64,000 nt of DNA, from contig NZ_QMIE01000008.1 in the NCBI RefSeq assembly GCF_007625075.1, positions 1 to 64,000 on the forward strand. Direction: 5' to 3'. The notes under the pieces are model-generated. The model saw only the letters and a program-made list of their open reading frames with translations, was not told where the DNA came from and made no database searches. The position numbers were made by a program, and so were the translations under genes. Positions 56,494-64,000 of this stretch are shown here, piece by piece. Position 1 is the stretch's first letter, and every line of letters begins with the position of its first letter. The stretch comes from Oceanidesulfovibrio indonesiensis (GTDB taxonomy: Bacteria; Desulfobacterota; Desulfovibrionia; Desulfovibrionales; Desulfovibrionaceae).

Positions 56494-56690
56494 TCATTCG
56501 GGTTTGGGACGCATTTCGATCGTCTTCAGCGCGTCAAGGGTGCGGCCTATGGCGTTGGTGACCATGGCGAGCAGTGGAGCTGCCTCGCAACCTTGTCCAG
56601 TTCAACGTATTTCTCCTCGCGAATCCATGATAGCTTCGCTTCAACGCCCCAAAGGCGTGGTCCACGAGTTGACGCACGCTGCTGATCAGG
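56494..56690 (-). pseudogene. IS5/IS4-type DDE transposase, C-terminal remnant with frameshifts
   Basis: Read on the minus strand, three frames hold consecutive pieces of one transposase end: VRQLVDHAFGALKRSYHGF, then REEKYVELDKVARQLH, then LLAMVTNAIGRTLDALKTIE closing at 56494. The first piece is the (V)(E/D)HxFGxxKR block that carries the last acidic residue of the DDE triad. Two frameshifts separate the pieces, so it is not functional. No inverted terminal repeats were found. Confidence 0.65.
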
Positions 56691-56865
56691 CGACTTCACG
56701 TGTGCTCGACCCCCGTCAGCGGTCCACTTGCGTGGCCTTGTCTATGCCCTCCTTGAGGTTTCGCTGACAAAGCGTTTCCTGGTTTGTGAAACTCGCATGA
56801 CAGTGGCCCGGAAATCTGGACCACTCGTTAAGGTGGACGTAGACTGCCCCAGCAAGGAGTCCCTG

Positions 56866-57159
56866 TCCGGGAAGAGAAGGAAATGCGCCGCCGAGCTCAA
56901 AGCCCGCGCAGACCTTGATGCCTCAACCGGTGAGCAGGCGCTTGCCGAATTGGCCAGCGAGTACGGCGTCTACCCCCGGCAGGTTTCGCAACGGAAGAAG
57001 CAAAGGCTAGAAGGGCATGGTCGCGTTGTTCTCCGGAAAGGCGCAAAAGCGATCAACACGCCAACGAGGAGCAGGTCAAAGAGCTGCGCGAAAAGCGGCC
57101 ACCAGTTCATCGTGGAAAAGTACTTTTCAAGGGCAGGCAGCAGGGACAACTCTCTATGA
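56866..57159 (+). pseudogene. IS3-family OrfA transposase remnant
   Basis: The translation has KRRKCAAELKARADLDASTGEQ, then ALAELASEYGVYPRQVSQRKKQRLEG, the helix-turn-helix block of IS3-family OrfA. The usual NEEQVKELxxK piece appears in another frame near 57075, and the KxGxxxVEKxFxSRA end returns to the first frame, so at least two frameshifts are present. No OrfB follows; the glycosyltransferase gene begins on its last codons. Confidence 0.7.
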
Positions 57160-58682
57160 AGCACAAAAACACATCGCATCAGCACCATGAAGACTCGGGC
57201 AATGGTACGGGTCAATATCCACAAGAGGATGAGTTCTTGAGTGTGCTAAGAGCGGAACTCCAGGAGCAAAAGGTGTTGAATGATGCGCTGGTCCAAGCGA
57301 ATCGCTCACTGTCGAAGAAGCTCAAAGCGCGTGAGTCCTGCTTGAGCCAGATGTCATGGCGCCTCGGTATGATGGACAACGCAGATATGGCTTTGGGGCA
57401 ACTCATCAGGAGAGTGTTACGACCGGGCAAGCCCGTTTCAGGCACTGTCGGCTGGATAGACGGCAGCCCCCCAGATGTTGGATCGCCTCACGTCGTGGTG
57501 GATGCGATCCATATCCGTTTCGGCGTCTCCGGCGGCGTGGAAGTCTACATGAAAACGCTGGTGCAGGCCTTGTTGCAGCACGAGGGGAGAGCCAGAGTGA
57601 CTTTGGCGTGCTGCGAAGACCAGGTAAAGCCGTTGAAAGAACTTTTCGCCGACAGGGTCGGCTACCGTGTCTTTTCGATGGGCTGGGCAATGCGCAACGC
57701 CCTTCGGCTCAGAAACGCCGTTCTTCCCGGCACGATGCCCATCGCCGCGCAGACCGCTCTCATCAGTTTTGCCCGACTTGAGCAGGAGATCGGTGCGGAT
57801 ATAATCCACAGTCCTGTGCAGTTGTTCTCCAGCGGCGATTTCCTCATCCCGGGAGTTGTCAATGTACACGATCTGCAACACCTGCATTTCCCGGATTTTT
57901 TTCATGAATCCGAAATTGAAAAGCGCAACAGGCAATACGGAGAAGCTGTCGCCCTGGCTGATGCTGTCATTGCGAGTTCAGAGTATGTCCGCGGGGATAT
58001 AATAGCGCATATGGATGTGCCGCCGCACAAAGTGCACACCATTCCCGTAACGTGGAATCCCGAGGTCACCGAGGGGCTGGAGCGCTTCTCCGTGGAGCAG
58101 GCCAGAAAACATTATGCGCTGCCGGATACCTACGCGATCTTCCCTGCCCAGTTCTGGCTGCACAAGAACCACGCACGACTGGTAGAGGCTCTGGCGATCG
58201 TGCGTGACAAGGCTCCCGGGTACGACCTCAACCTTGTCTTCACGGGCAACCGCAAACACCACAACGGCTGGCCCCAAGTGGAGAAAGCTCTGCGCGAGCA
58301 TAAAATGCACGAGCACGTCCGATGTCTCGACTATGTGCCCAACGAACACCTGGCCGCGCTATACAAGGGATCTTTGTTCTGCGTGATGCCCTCACTCTTC
58401 GAGGCTTCCAGCTATCCGGTCATTGAAGCGCAAGTCCTCGGAGTGCCGGCGATGTGCTCGGATGTCACTTCTTTACCCGAACTTATGCTTTACAATGCCG
58501 GACTTTTATTCAACCCTCTCGATCCTGAAGATATCGCTGAAAAGATGCTCCGTTGGCTGAGGGATGACGAGGACCGTCTCGCCCATGCCCGGCGCGGTCG
58601 GGAACGGGCTGTGCAGGAACACTCCATGGACGCATATACCTCGCGGTTGCTTGCACTTTATCAGGATATCGTAAGTTCATGA
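57156..58682 (+). CDS. GT4-family glycosyltransferase (group 1)
   Basis: A 508-residue protein with an N-terminal coiled-coil stretch (about 28-65, LRAELQEQKVLNDALVQANRSL), then a GT-B glycosyltransferase. GVSGGVEVYMKTLVQALL near residue 123 is the N-terminal glycine-rich loop; VHDLQHLHFP and the E(x7)E donor motif in LFEASSYPVIEAQVLG near 415 mark family GT4. It transfers a sugar from an NDP-sugar in surface glycan synthesis. The ATG at 57156 overlaps the stop of the IS3 remnant, so the true start may be further downstream (TTG 57238 is possible). The stop overlaps the next gene (ATGA). Confidence 0.88.
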   Translation: MKHKNTSHQHHEDSGNGTGQYPQEDEFLSVLRAELQEQKVLNDALVQANRSLSKKLKARESCLSQMSWRLGMMDNADMALGQLIRRVLRPGKPVSGTVGWIDGSPPDVGSPHVVVDAIHIRFGVSGGVEVYMKTLVQALLQHEGRARVTLACCEDQVKPLKELFADRVGYRVFSMGWAMRNALRLRNAVLPGTMPIAAQTALISFARLEQEIGADIIHSPVQLFSSGDFLIPGVVNVHDLQHLHFPDFFHESEIEKRNRQYGEAVALADAVIASSEYVRGDIIAHMDVPPHKVHTIPVTWNPEVTEGLERFSVEQARKHYALPDTYAIFPAQFWLHKNHARLVEALAIVRDKAPGYDLNLVFTGNRKHHNGWPQVEKALREHKMHEHVRCLDYVPNEHLAALYKGSLFCVMPSLFEASSYPVIEAQVLGVPAMCSDVTSLPELMLYNAGLLFNPLDPEDIAEKMLRWLRDDEDRLAHARRGRERAVQEHSMDAYTSRLLALYQDIVSS

Positions 58683-59821
58683 GCTCATTTCAGGTCTCAA
58701 AACCGGTGCTTGCCGGGAAAGAACTCGAATACGTTACCCAGGCCATCGAATCCGGCTGGATATCCAGCAATGGGGAATTCATCCGGCGATTCGAAGCTAT
58801 CGTTTCTGAATACTTGGGAATCGATGGGGGGATGGCCGTCTGCAACGGCACCGCTGCCTTGCACCTGGCCTGCATGGGTATGAATCTTGAGCCCTGCCAA
58901 GAAGTTATCGTCCCAGCCTTAACATACGTGGCGTCGGCCAATGCGGTGACGTATTGTGGGGCCACTCCTGTCTTTGCCGACGTTGACTCCCGCACATGGA
59001 ATATCTCGGCCCGGACCATCGAAGATGCCTGGACGGACAAGACTGTCGGGGTGATGGCGGTACACCTGTATGGCCTCCCCGCGCCAATGCCGGAAATCGT
59101 CGATCTCTGTCGCGACCGGGGAGCCTGGGTTATCGAAGATTGCGCTGAAAGCTTTGGGGCGGCAATTGACGGGCGCTTGACCGGCACGTTCGGCCACGCT
59201 GCCAGCTTCAGCTTCTATGGCAACAAGATCATTTCGACGGGCGAAGGCGGCATGGTGTTCGTCCGCGATGCAGAGGCCAGGAGCCATGTCCTCAAACTCC
59301 GCGGCCAAGGCATGGCTGACCGCCGCTACTGGCATGATGTCGTGGGGTACAATTACCGCATGACCAATGTCGCGGCGGCCATCGGTTTGGGACAAATGGA
59401 GCAAGCCGCGATGCACCTTGCTGAACGACAACGCATCGCTACCGTATATCGTGAAGCACTCAGGGAGGCGGAATCGCAGCAACTTGTCTCGCTGCCGGCG
59501 ACCCCGCGGGGCTTCGACAATTGCCATTGGCTTTTCAGCCTCGTGCTCGAATGCGCACCGGACAGCAGCGACGATGCCTATGCATTTCGCCAGGAGCTGA
59601 TGGACCGGCTGGAATGCAACCATGGGATAGAGACACGGCCTTTTTTTGTCGCCATGCACAAATTGCCAATGTATGCCGGCCTGCAGCCACACCCGCTGCC
59701 CAAAGCAGAAAAGCTGTCCTCCCGGGGCCTCAATCTCCCTACATACACCGGCCTTGCCGAGGAAGACATCCATGCGATCGCCGGTGCGTTGTTGACGGAA
59801 CTGAACAAGCTGATCGGTTAA
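58679..59821 (+). CDS. DegT/DnrJ/EryC1-family sugar aminotransferase
   Basis: A 380-residue PLP enzyme converting a keto-sugar nucleotide into an amino sugar. Motifs: SGWISSNGEFIRRFE near residue 27, VCNGTAALHLA near 58, VIEDCAESFGAA near 150, and FYGNKIISTGEGGM near 180 with the PLP-binding Lys. Its product could be acetylated by the GNAT enzyme encoded three genes on and used by the glycosyltransferases around it. It overlaps the upstream gene by ATGA and lies 9 bases before the next. Confidence 0.92.
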   Translation: MSSFQVSKPVLAGKELEYVTQAIESGWISSNGEFIRRFEAIVSEYLGIDGGMAVCNGTAALHLACMGMNLEPCQEVIVPALTYVASANAVTYCGATPVFADVDSRTWNISARTIEDAWTDKTVGVMAVHLYGLPAPMPEIVDLCRDRGAWVIEDCAESFGAAIDGRLTGTFGHAASFSFYGNKIISTGEGGMVFVRDAEARSHVLKLRGQGMADRRYWHDVVGYNYRMTNVAAAIGLGQMEQAAMHLAERQRIATVYREALREAESQQLVSLPATPRGFDNCHWLFSLVLECAPDSSDDAYAFRQELMDRLECNHGIETRPFFVAMHKLPMYAGLQPHPLPKAEKLSSRGLNLPTYTGLAEEDIHAIAGALLTELNKLIG

Positions 59822-59830
59822 GCTGTCGCC

Positions 59831-60811
59831 ATGAACGAACTCGAGAAAAGCCTCGCATTCAAAGCGACTCCTGAAGAAATCGCAGAAGTGCGCGCTCTGC
59901 CCGTAAAAAGCCTCCCGACCTTTTCCGTGGTCGTGCCCTCTTTCAATCAGGCGGAATTTCTACCGTCCACGCTCGACTCCATTCTCAACCAGAACTATCC
60001 TCGCATGGAGATATTCGTGGCTGACGGGGGATCCGAGGACGAGTCCCCCCGCATTCTCGAAGAGTACAAAAAACGGGTCGGCGATTCGTTTCGCTACTAC
60101 AGCCACCCTGATGGGGGGCATATGCACGGCGTCAATAACGCCATCGCCGCGACCAGTGGCGAGATCGTTGCATGGATCAACTCAGACGACATCTATACAC
60201 CGGACACGTTCTGGAAAATCGCCACATTCTTTCATTTCAACCGAACGGCAATGATCGTTTATGGAGGATCCAAGTACGTCGATGAGCATTTGCAGGAAAT
60301 CGTGAACTATCCCGTGGACTGGTCGCCGCTTATTCGTGAACAGATACGCCGCATGAAACACTCATGTCTTCCGCCGCAGCCGTCGCTGTTCTTCAAACGC
60401 ACGGCTGTGAAGTTATGCGGCGAACTGGCCTCTGACATGGTCGATTACGAACTGTGGCTGCGCTGGCAGAAAGACCTTCCCTTCTTTTATTATGATGATC
60501 TTTTCAGCCTGGCGCGTGTTCACCCGAAAGCGATTTCTGCACAGGCCGACCGCGCGTTACTGAGACGCATCTGTGAGGTCGTGCACGAACATCATGGCGT
60601 CGTTCCCCACAGCTGGACACTGAAAATGGCCCACAATGAAGCATATGGCGCTGCCTGGGCGCGTGGTGAATCTCCACCAATAACACGCTCAATCCACCTT
60701 CGAGCTCTCATGCTTTTTTTCATTTTGAATCTCAGGCTTTCTCCAAAAGCATTGGTCATGGCTCTGAAGTCCGTGAGATCGTGGTTTTGGGATGCAATCA
60801 GAATACAATGA
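59831..60811 (+). CDS. GT2-family glycosyltransferase
   Basis: A 326-residue GT-A glycosyltransferase. TFSVVVPSFNQAEFLPSTLDSIL near residue 30, the nucleotide-binding VADGGSEDES near 57 and the metal-binding WINSDDIYTP near 116 are standard. There is one hydrophobic stretch near the C-terminus (LHLRALMLFFILNL), which may associate with the membrane. The stop overlaps the next GT2 gene (ATGA). Acceptor and donor are unknown. Confidence 0.9.
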   Translation: MNELEKSLAFKATPEEIAEVRALPVKSLPTFSVVVPSFNQAEFLPSTLDSILNQNYPRMEIFVADGGSEDESPRILEEYKKRVGDSFRYYSHPDGGHMHGVNNAIAATSGEIVAWINSDDIYTPDTFWKIATFFHFNRTAMIVYGGSKYVDEHLQEIVNYPVDWSPLIREQIRRMKHSCLPPQPSLFFKRTAVKLCGELASDMVDYELWLRWQKDLPFFYYDDLFSLARVHPKAISAQADRALLRRICEVVHEHHGVVPHSWTLKMAHNEAYGAAWARGESPPITRSIHLRALMLFFILNLRLSPKALVMALKSVRSWFWDAIRIQ

Positions 60812-61779
60812 GCGACATTAAGCCTTTCATATCGGTTGTCATTCCATCGTACAACCAAGGCTCTTACATTGATGATGCTATTTTCAGCATACTCTGCCAG
60901 TCATACAAAAATGTTGAAATTATCGTCATCGATGGAGGGTCAGCCGATGATACTGTAATAAAACTCCAGGCATGGGGCGACCGCATCACCTGGATCAGTG
61001 AGAGTGATGACGGGCAAACCGATGCACTCATAAAAGGTTTCTCCAGAGCCTCTGGAGAATGGCTGACTTGGTTGAATTCGGATGACTTCCAAGCAGACCA
61101 TGCGCTCCACAGAGTCGCAGCTGCCATAAACAAAAATCCACACGCTGAAGTAGTATTGGGAAATGGTCACTATGCACGACAGGACGGCACGTTCCTGCGT
61201 CCTTACCCTCGTGTTGATGTCGGCCCGGATGTGGATATGCGACAGGAGTTTTTTCTCAAAGGGTTTGTGGCTCAGCCCTCCGTGTATTTCAAGCGTTCAG
61301 CATACATGGACGTAGGCGGGGTCAACCCGGAACGGCACTTCTGCATGGATTACGATTTATGGGTGCGCCTGGCAGACCGCGGGAGCGTGTTCGTTGGCCT
61401 GGACCATGATATTTCGGGAAACCGCTGGTACCACGACACCAAAACAGCCACACAGACACTCCAGCTTTATGCTGAAGCTGTCGCAACCCAAGTCGAAATG
61501 TATGGCAAGGTCTCTCCTTATTTTGTCCAGGCAATCAGCAACCATCTATTTGCAATATTCCACGGCCATTTCCAGACCACTCGCAATCATCTCTTTCTCC
61601 GATGGCTTTGGTTCAAGGCTGTCTGGACTGTGCTGAACCATCGGACTCCCGGATACTGCCTCAAGGGACTTGTCAAAGAGACCATTTCGAAATCAGACCC
61701 GGTCATAGGCGACACCTTGCGCTACAGGGACCTCGTCGCGGGGGTTTGCAAAAGGCTTGGTAAAAAAATTGGTCGATGA
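60808..61779 (+). CDS. GT2-family glycosyltransferase
   Basis: A 323-residue GT-A glycosyltransferase similar in layout to its upstream neighbour: FISVVIPSYNQGSYIDDAIFSIL near residue 7, IVIDGGSADDT near 39 and WLNSDDFQAD near 90. The two may be diverged paralogues adding successive sugars. The coding sequence is noticeably more A+T rich than genes before 59000. ATG 60808 overlaps the previous stop; the earlier GTG at 60781 is less likely. It overlaps the GNAT gene by ATGA. Confidence 0.9.
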   Translation: MSDIKPFISVVIPSYNQGSYIDDAIFSILCQSYKNVEIIVIDGGSADDTVIKLQAWGDRITWISESDDGQTDALIKGFSRASGEWLTWLNSDDFQADHALHRVAAAINKNPHAEVVLGNGHYARQDGTFLRPYPRVDVGPDVDMRQEFFLKGFVAQPSVYFKRSAYMDVGGVNPERHFCMDYDLWVRLADRGSVFVGLDHDISGNRWYHDTKTATQTLQLYAEAVATQVEMYGKVSPYFVQAISNHLFAIFHGHFQTTRNHLFLRWLWFKAVWTVLNHRTPGYCLKGLVKETISKSDPVIGDTLRYRDLVAGVCKRLGKKIGR

Positions 61780-62243
61780 ACGAACAGCAATTTGAGATAG
61801 TGCGTCTTGATTCGGAGCACCTTGCGGCGGCGCGCGGCTTGTTTGCACAAATCACAGCGGATCCGACTGCCGAGTTTTTCCATCCGCATCCGTTTTCACC
61901 GGTTGTTGCGGAGGATATCGCGAACCGGATGGGTGCGGATGAATACATCCTTTTGCTTGTGGACGGAAAACCTGAAGGATATGGCATTCTTCGAGGGTGG
62001 GATGAGGGGTATGACATCCCGAGTCTGGGTATTTATGTCACGCCTGCCATGCGTGGGACATCTGCTGCTCGTTTCCTCATGAACTCTCTTCACGATCTGG
62101 CTGCCAGCCACGGGGCTGAGAAAATACGTCTCACGGTACATCCGAACAACCAGGCTGCTTTCCATTTATACAGCAAGTTTGGCTATGTCTTCGACCGTGA
62201 TGAAAACGGACAACTCATCGGGTTCCTGGATTTGAACAGATAG
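61776..62243 (+). CDS. GNAT-family N-acetyltransferase
   Basis: A 155-residue acetyl-CoA-dependent acetyltransferase. The GNAT motif A region is PSLGIYVTPAMRGTSAARFLMNSLHDLA near residue 78-105, with the acetyl-CoA loop somewhat unusual (RGTSAA rather than QGxGxA/G). The end has VHPNNQAAFHLYSKFGYVF near 130, a typical GNAT motif B. Context (DegT aminotransferase and glycosyltransferases in the same overlapping run) suggests it acetylates an amino sugar. It is the last gene of the overlapping run. Confidence 0.87.
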   Translation: MNEQQFEIVRLDSEHLAAARGLFAQITADPTAEFFHPHPFSPVVAEDIANRMGADEYILLLVDGKPEGYGILRGWDEGYDIPSLGIYVTPAMRGTSAARFLMNSLHDLAASHGAEKIRLTVHPNNQAAFHLYSKFGYVFDRDENGQLIGFLDLNR

Positions 62244-62412
62244 GGTAGGGGACAGCCCAAGCGGGCTACATTCCTTTCTGGGTTGTCATCTAACATCTTC
62301 GGCTGTACGGTATGCACTTGTCGGGAATAATGTTAGATATAGGCTTCAATTCGTTCAGCAATTTTGTATGGGAACTTCATTTTTCCGGCAAAGTAGCCTC
62401 CAGGGTGAATGC

Positions 62413-63348
62413 ATGCGTGTTTCTGTATATGTTTTATTAATCTGGGCAATTGTCTTGTCTGCCATTTGCGCGGATTGTTTAGCTCAGGACACTTCGGCAA
62501 CTCCTCAAGTCACTGATATTGCAGATGAAAATTCCGTTGTTACTTTTCAGGGCAAACTTTTCTCTGCCCAAAAGTGGGATGTGCAGAACCATGATAAGGG
62601 AATCATCAGGACTTTGAACATCCCTGTCGGCAAACGTGTGGAGAAGCGCGAGACCGTGGCGACGATCGATCTCGATCGAAGTGATTATCTGCAATACATG
62701 CAGGACGTTTCGACAGATTCGCTTTACGACATCGAAACACAAATTATGTCGAACGACGCGGATATTCGTGAGGTTCAATCTCGTATTGAGGAAGTACGCA
62801 GCCTTATCGACAACGACTTGGCGACTACGAATGACTTGATAAACCTGCATAGTGAATTGTCGCTTCTACAGAATGAACGAGAGGCTCTCTTACGCAAAAA
62901 GATGAATGAGGAAGAGGACCTGGATGATAATGTGAAGCGTTTACGCAGGCTACTCGGAAATGAGGTTGACCGTAACACAATCCCTTCTTCATTTGATGTT
63001 AAAGCGCCAATTTCCGGTGTCATTATCGACGTCAATCGAGATTTACGTCCCGGAATGAAGATACCCAAAGGCACAAACATCGTTACAATAGGCGTTCTTG
63101 ATACTCTGAAAATCAAGGCCAACATTTTCGAATCGGATGCCAGGCGTATTCGAGTTGGCGCGGATGCGTTGTTTACAGTAAGTGCTATACCAGACAGACA
63201 GTTTGAGGCGAAGGTGACGTATTTATCTCAAACGCCAATAGCTGCGGACATCAATCAGCCATCCTACTACGAAGTGGAACTCGAAACCTCAAATCCGGAT
63301 CTGATGTTATTGGAGGGTTATGTAGCCCAAGTCCTCGTGCCTGATTAG
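62413..63348 (+). CDS. HlyD-like periplasmic adaptor / lipoyl-domain protein
   Basis: A 311-residue exported protein with a cleavable signal (VSVYVLLIWAIVLSAICADCLAQD). It has split biotinyl-lipoyl halves, GKRVEKRETVATIDL near residue 77 and FDVKAPISGVIIDVNRDLRPGMKI near 197, around a coiled-coil hairpin (about 95-190), and a final beta-barrel domain. This is the HlyD/AcrA adaptor fold. No ABC exporter or RND pump lies beside it; being in a glycan cluster, it may serve polysaccharide export or polymerase function as in Alg44-like proteins. ATG 62413 is chosen for the signal peptide. Confidence 0.82.
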   Translation: MRVSVYVLLIWAIVLSAICADCLAQDTSATPQVTDIADENSVVTFQGKLFSAQKWDVQNHDKGIIRTLNIPVGKRVEKRETVATIDLDRSDYLQYMQDVSTDSLYDIETQIMSNDADIREVQSRIEEVRSLIDNDLATTNDLINLHSELSLLQNEREALLRKKMNEEEDLDDNVKRLRRLLGNEVDRNTIPSSFDVKAPISGVIIDVNRDLRPGMKIPKGTNIVTIGVLDTLKIKANIFESDARRIRVGADALFTVSAIPDRQFEAKVTYLSQTPIAADINQPSYYEVELETSNPDLMLLEGYVAQVLVPD

Positions 63349-63697
63349 ATCAGACATTGCGCGCACCGTTTAATATGCAAACATGGATCATTCGCTGAGT
63401 TCGACCTTGAAACAACTTCCTTGAAAACAAGATAACTGCCCCATAATATACGGGCTATATTTCTTGCTCCCAGGTCTCTCCGGCTCAGGAAAGACGGCTC
63501 ATTCAAGAACTTCATTGCGCAGTCCCCGTCTAGAGTTTCTTTGGACACCGCTCTGTAATATTCATCAGAGCCAGGGTGGTGACGAGATGGCAAATGAGGA
63601 TCGCAAGGATGCAGAGCCGCCGAATGATGAGCGCAGGGTGATTGTTTTGTGCCTCTTGGCAGAACAAAGTCTCCACGTGAAATGACATGGACAGATA
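63349..63697. other. Intergenic stretch with only doubtful small ORFs
   Basis: No gene is well supported. A minus-strand frame (63593-63345) encodes KFLNEPSFLSRRDLGARNIA and more, with no family recognised. A plus-strand frame contains GLSGSGKT by chance. A 32-codon frame from 63587 also lacks support. Confidence 0.4.
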
Positions 63698-64000
63698 ATG
63701 GCGAATAAGCGGGTAGTGCTGCATGACTATTTCGCCGTTCCGGATGGGGGCGGACGGCTGGCGCTGACCCTTGCCCGCAACTTGGATGCGGACCTGGTCC
63801 ATGGATTCCGCAAACCTGAGCACCCCTATTTCACTGGAGACACGCCCGGACCTCGAGAAAAGACACTCGCTTCGGGCAATCTCCCTTTTCCGTTGCTGCA
63901 ACTGGGGCTCATCCAGGCGTTCTCGCGAAAGACAGCCTTTCTTTCCCGCTATGAGGTCTGCGTTTTCAGCGGCAACTACTCGGTGCTGGGCGCACATCAA
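63698..64000 (+). CDS. Glycosyltransferase, N-terminal part (cut by window end)
   Basis: An open frame from ATG 63698 to the edge encodes MANKRVVLHDYFAVPDGGGR, then LALTLARNLDADLVHGF, with no stop in 101 codons. The DYFAVPDGGGRLALTLA segment matches the glycine-rich N-terminal loop of GT4 glycosyltransferases. GGA lies 9 bases upstream. It continues the glycan cluster on the same strand. Confidence 0.75.
   Translation, partial: MANKRVVLHDYFAVPDGGGRLALTLARNLDADLVHGFRKPEHPYFTGDTPGPREKTLASGNLPFPLLQLGLIQAFSRKTAFLSRYEVCVFSGNYSVLGAHQ

Noticed and set aside
63459-63475. Third partial copy of the structured repeat (ATTTCTTGCTCCCAGG)
   Set aside because: Only the arm of about 13 bases matches; the core and the second arm are absent, so chance cannot be excluded.
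63464-63685. P-loop-like GLSGSGKT in a short plus-strand frame
   Set aside because: Only the eight residues fit; nothing else of a kinase or ATPase follows and there is no start codon with a ribosome site.

Overview
The window (about 60 % GC) looks like chromosome from a sulfate-reducing member of the Desulfovibrionaceae. The reasons are a selenocysteine-containing, Tat-exported FdhAB formate dehydrogenase beside its own maturation genes (fdhD, fdhE, mobA, moaA), a tungsten/molybdenum aldehyde ferredoxin oxidoreductase, a membrane ferredoxin-type Fe-S protein and a DUF438/hemerythrin/PAS sensor. No species can be named from the sequence alone.

Layout. 1-500: 3' end of a 5S rRNA gene with its terminator, a frameshifted AraC-regulator remnant and the fdh terminator. 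496-9545 (minus): fdhE-fdhD-mobA-moaA, a lone IS1595-like transposase gene, a possible 68-residue ORF, then fdhA (UGA = Sec193) and fdhB. 9832-9954: copy A of a 120-base structured repeat. 9993-20176 (plus): phosphodiesterase-like protein, UvrD/PcrA helicase, membrane protein, then an overlapping run thiL-bioB-bioY-trmO-AOR-class II aldolase. 20244-32396 (minus): YbdG-type MscS channel, RND pump with adaptor, Ldh2-type dehydrogenase, rhodanese, AhpD-like protein, azlCD, Nudix hydrolase and an RsbU-type phosphatase. 32569-32841: repeat copy B touching a fragment of a short-chain dehydrogenase. 32926-35184 (minus): Fe-S membrane protein and an MFS transporter preceded by a promoter, leader hairpin and terminator (attenuator-like). 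35609-41417: DUF438/hemerythrin/PAS protein, then clpB-cbpM-cbpA. 41733-42460: integrase remnant, tRNA-Lys and tRNA-Ser.

42444-56153 is an integrated element of 13.7 kb in tRNA-Ser(GGA). It is bounded by a perfect 17-bp direct repeat of the tRNA 3' end, and what looks like the tRNA's own terminator now lies past the far repeat. Cargo: tyrosine integrase, Hsp20, serine resolvase, a small DNA-binding-like protein, a RepA-like ATPase, and a type I restriction locus hsdM-hsdS-(Schlafen/AlbA_2 ATPase)-hsdR. 56494-57159 holds wrecked IS5-like and IS3-like transposase genes.

57156-64000 is a surface-glycan cluster: GT4, DegT aminotransferase, two GT2s and a GNAT acetyltransferase, followed by a HlyD-like adaptor and a further glycosyltransferase cut by the window edge. 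The genes from GT4 to GNAT nearly all overlap, so they are probably one transcript. The most novel-looking items are the two-copy structured repeat, the attenuator-like leader of the MFS gene, the Schlafen-type gene inside the hsd locus, and the AOR/aldolase pair.
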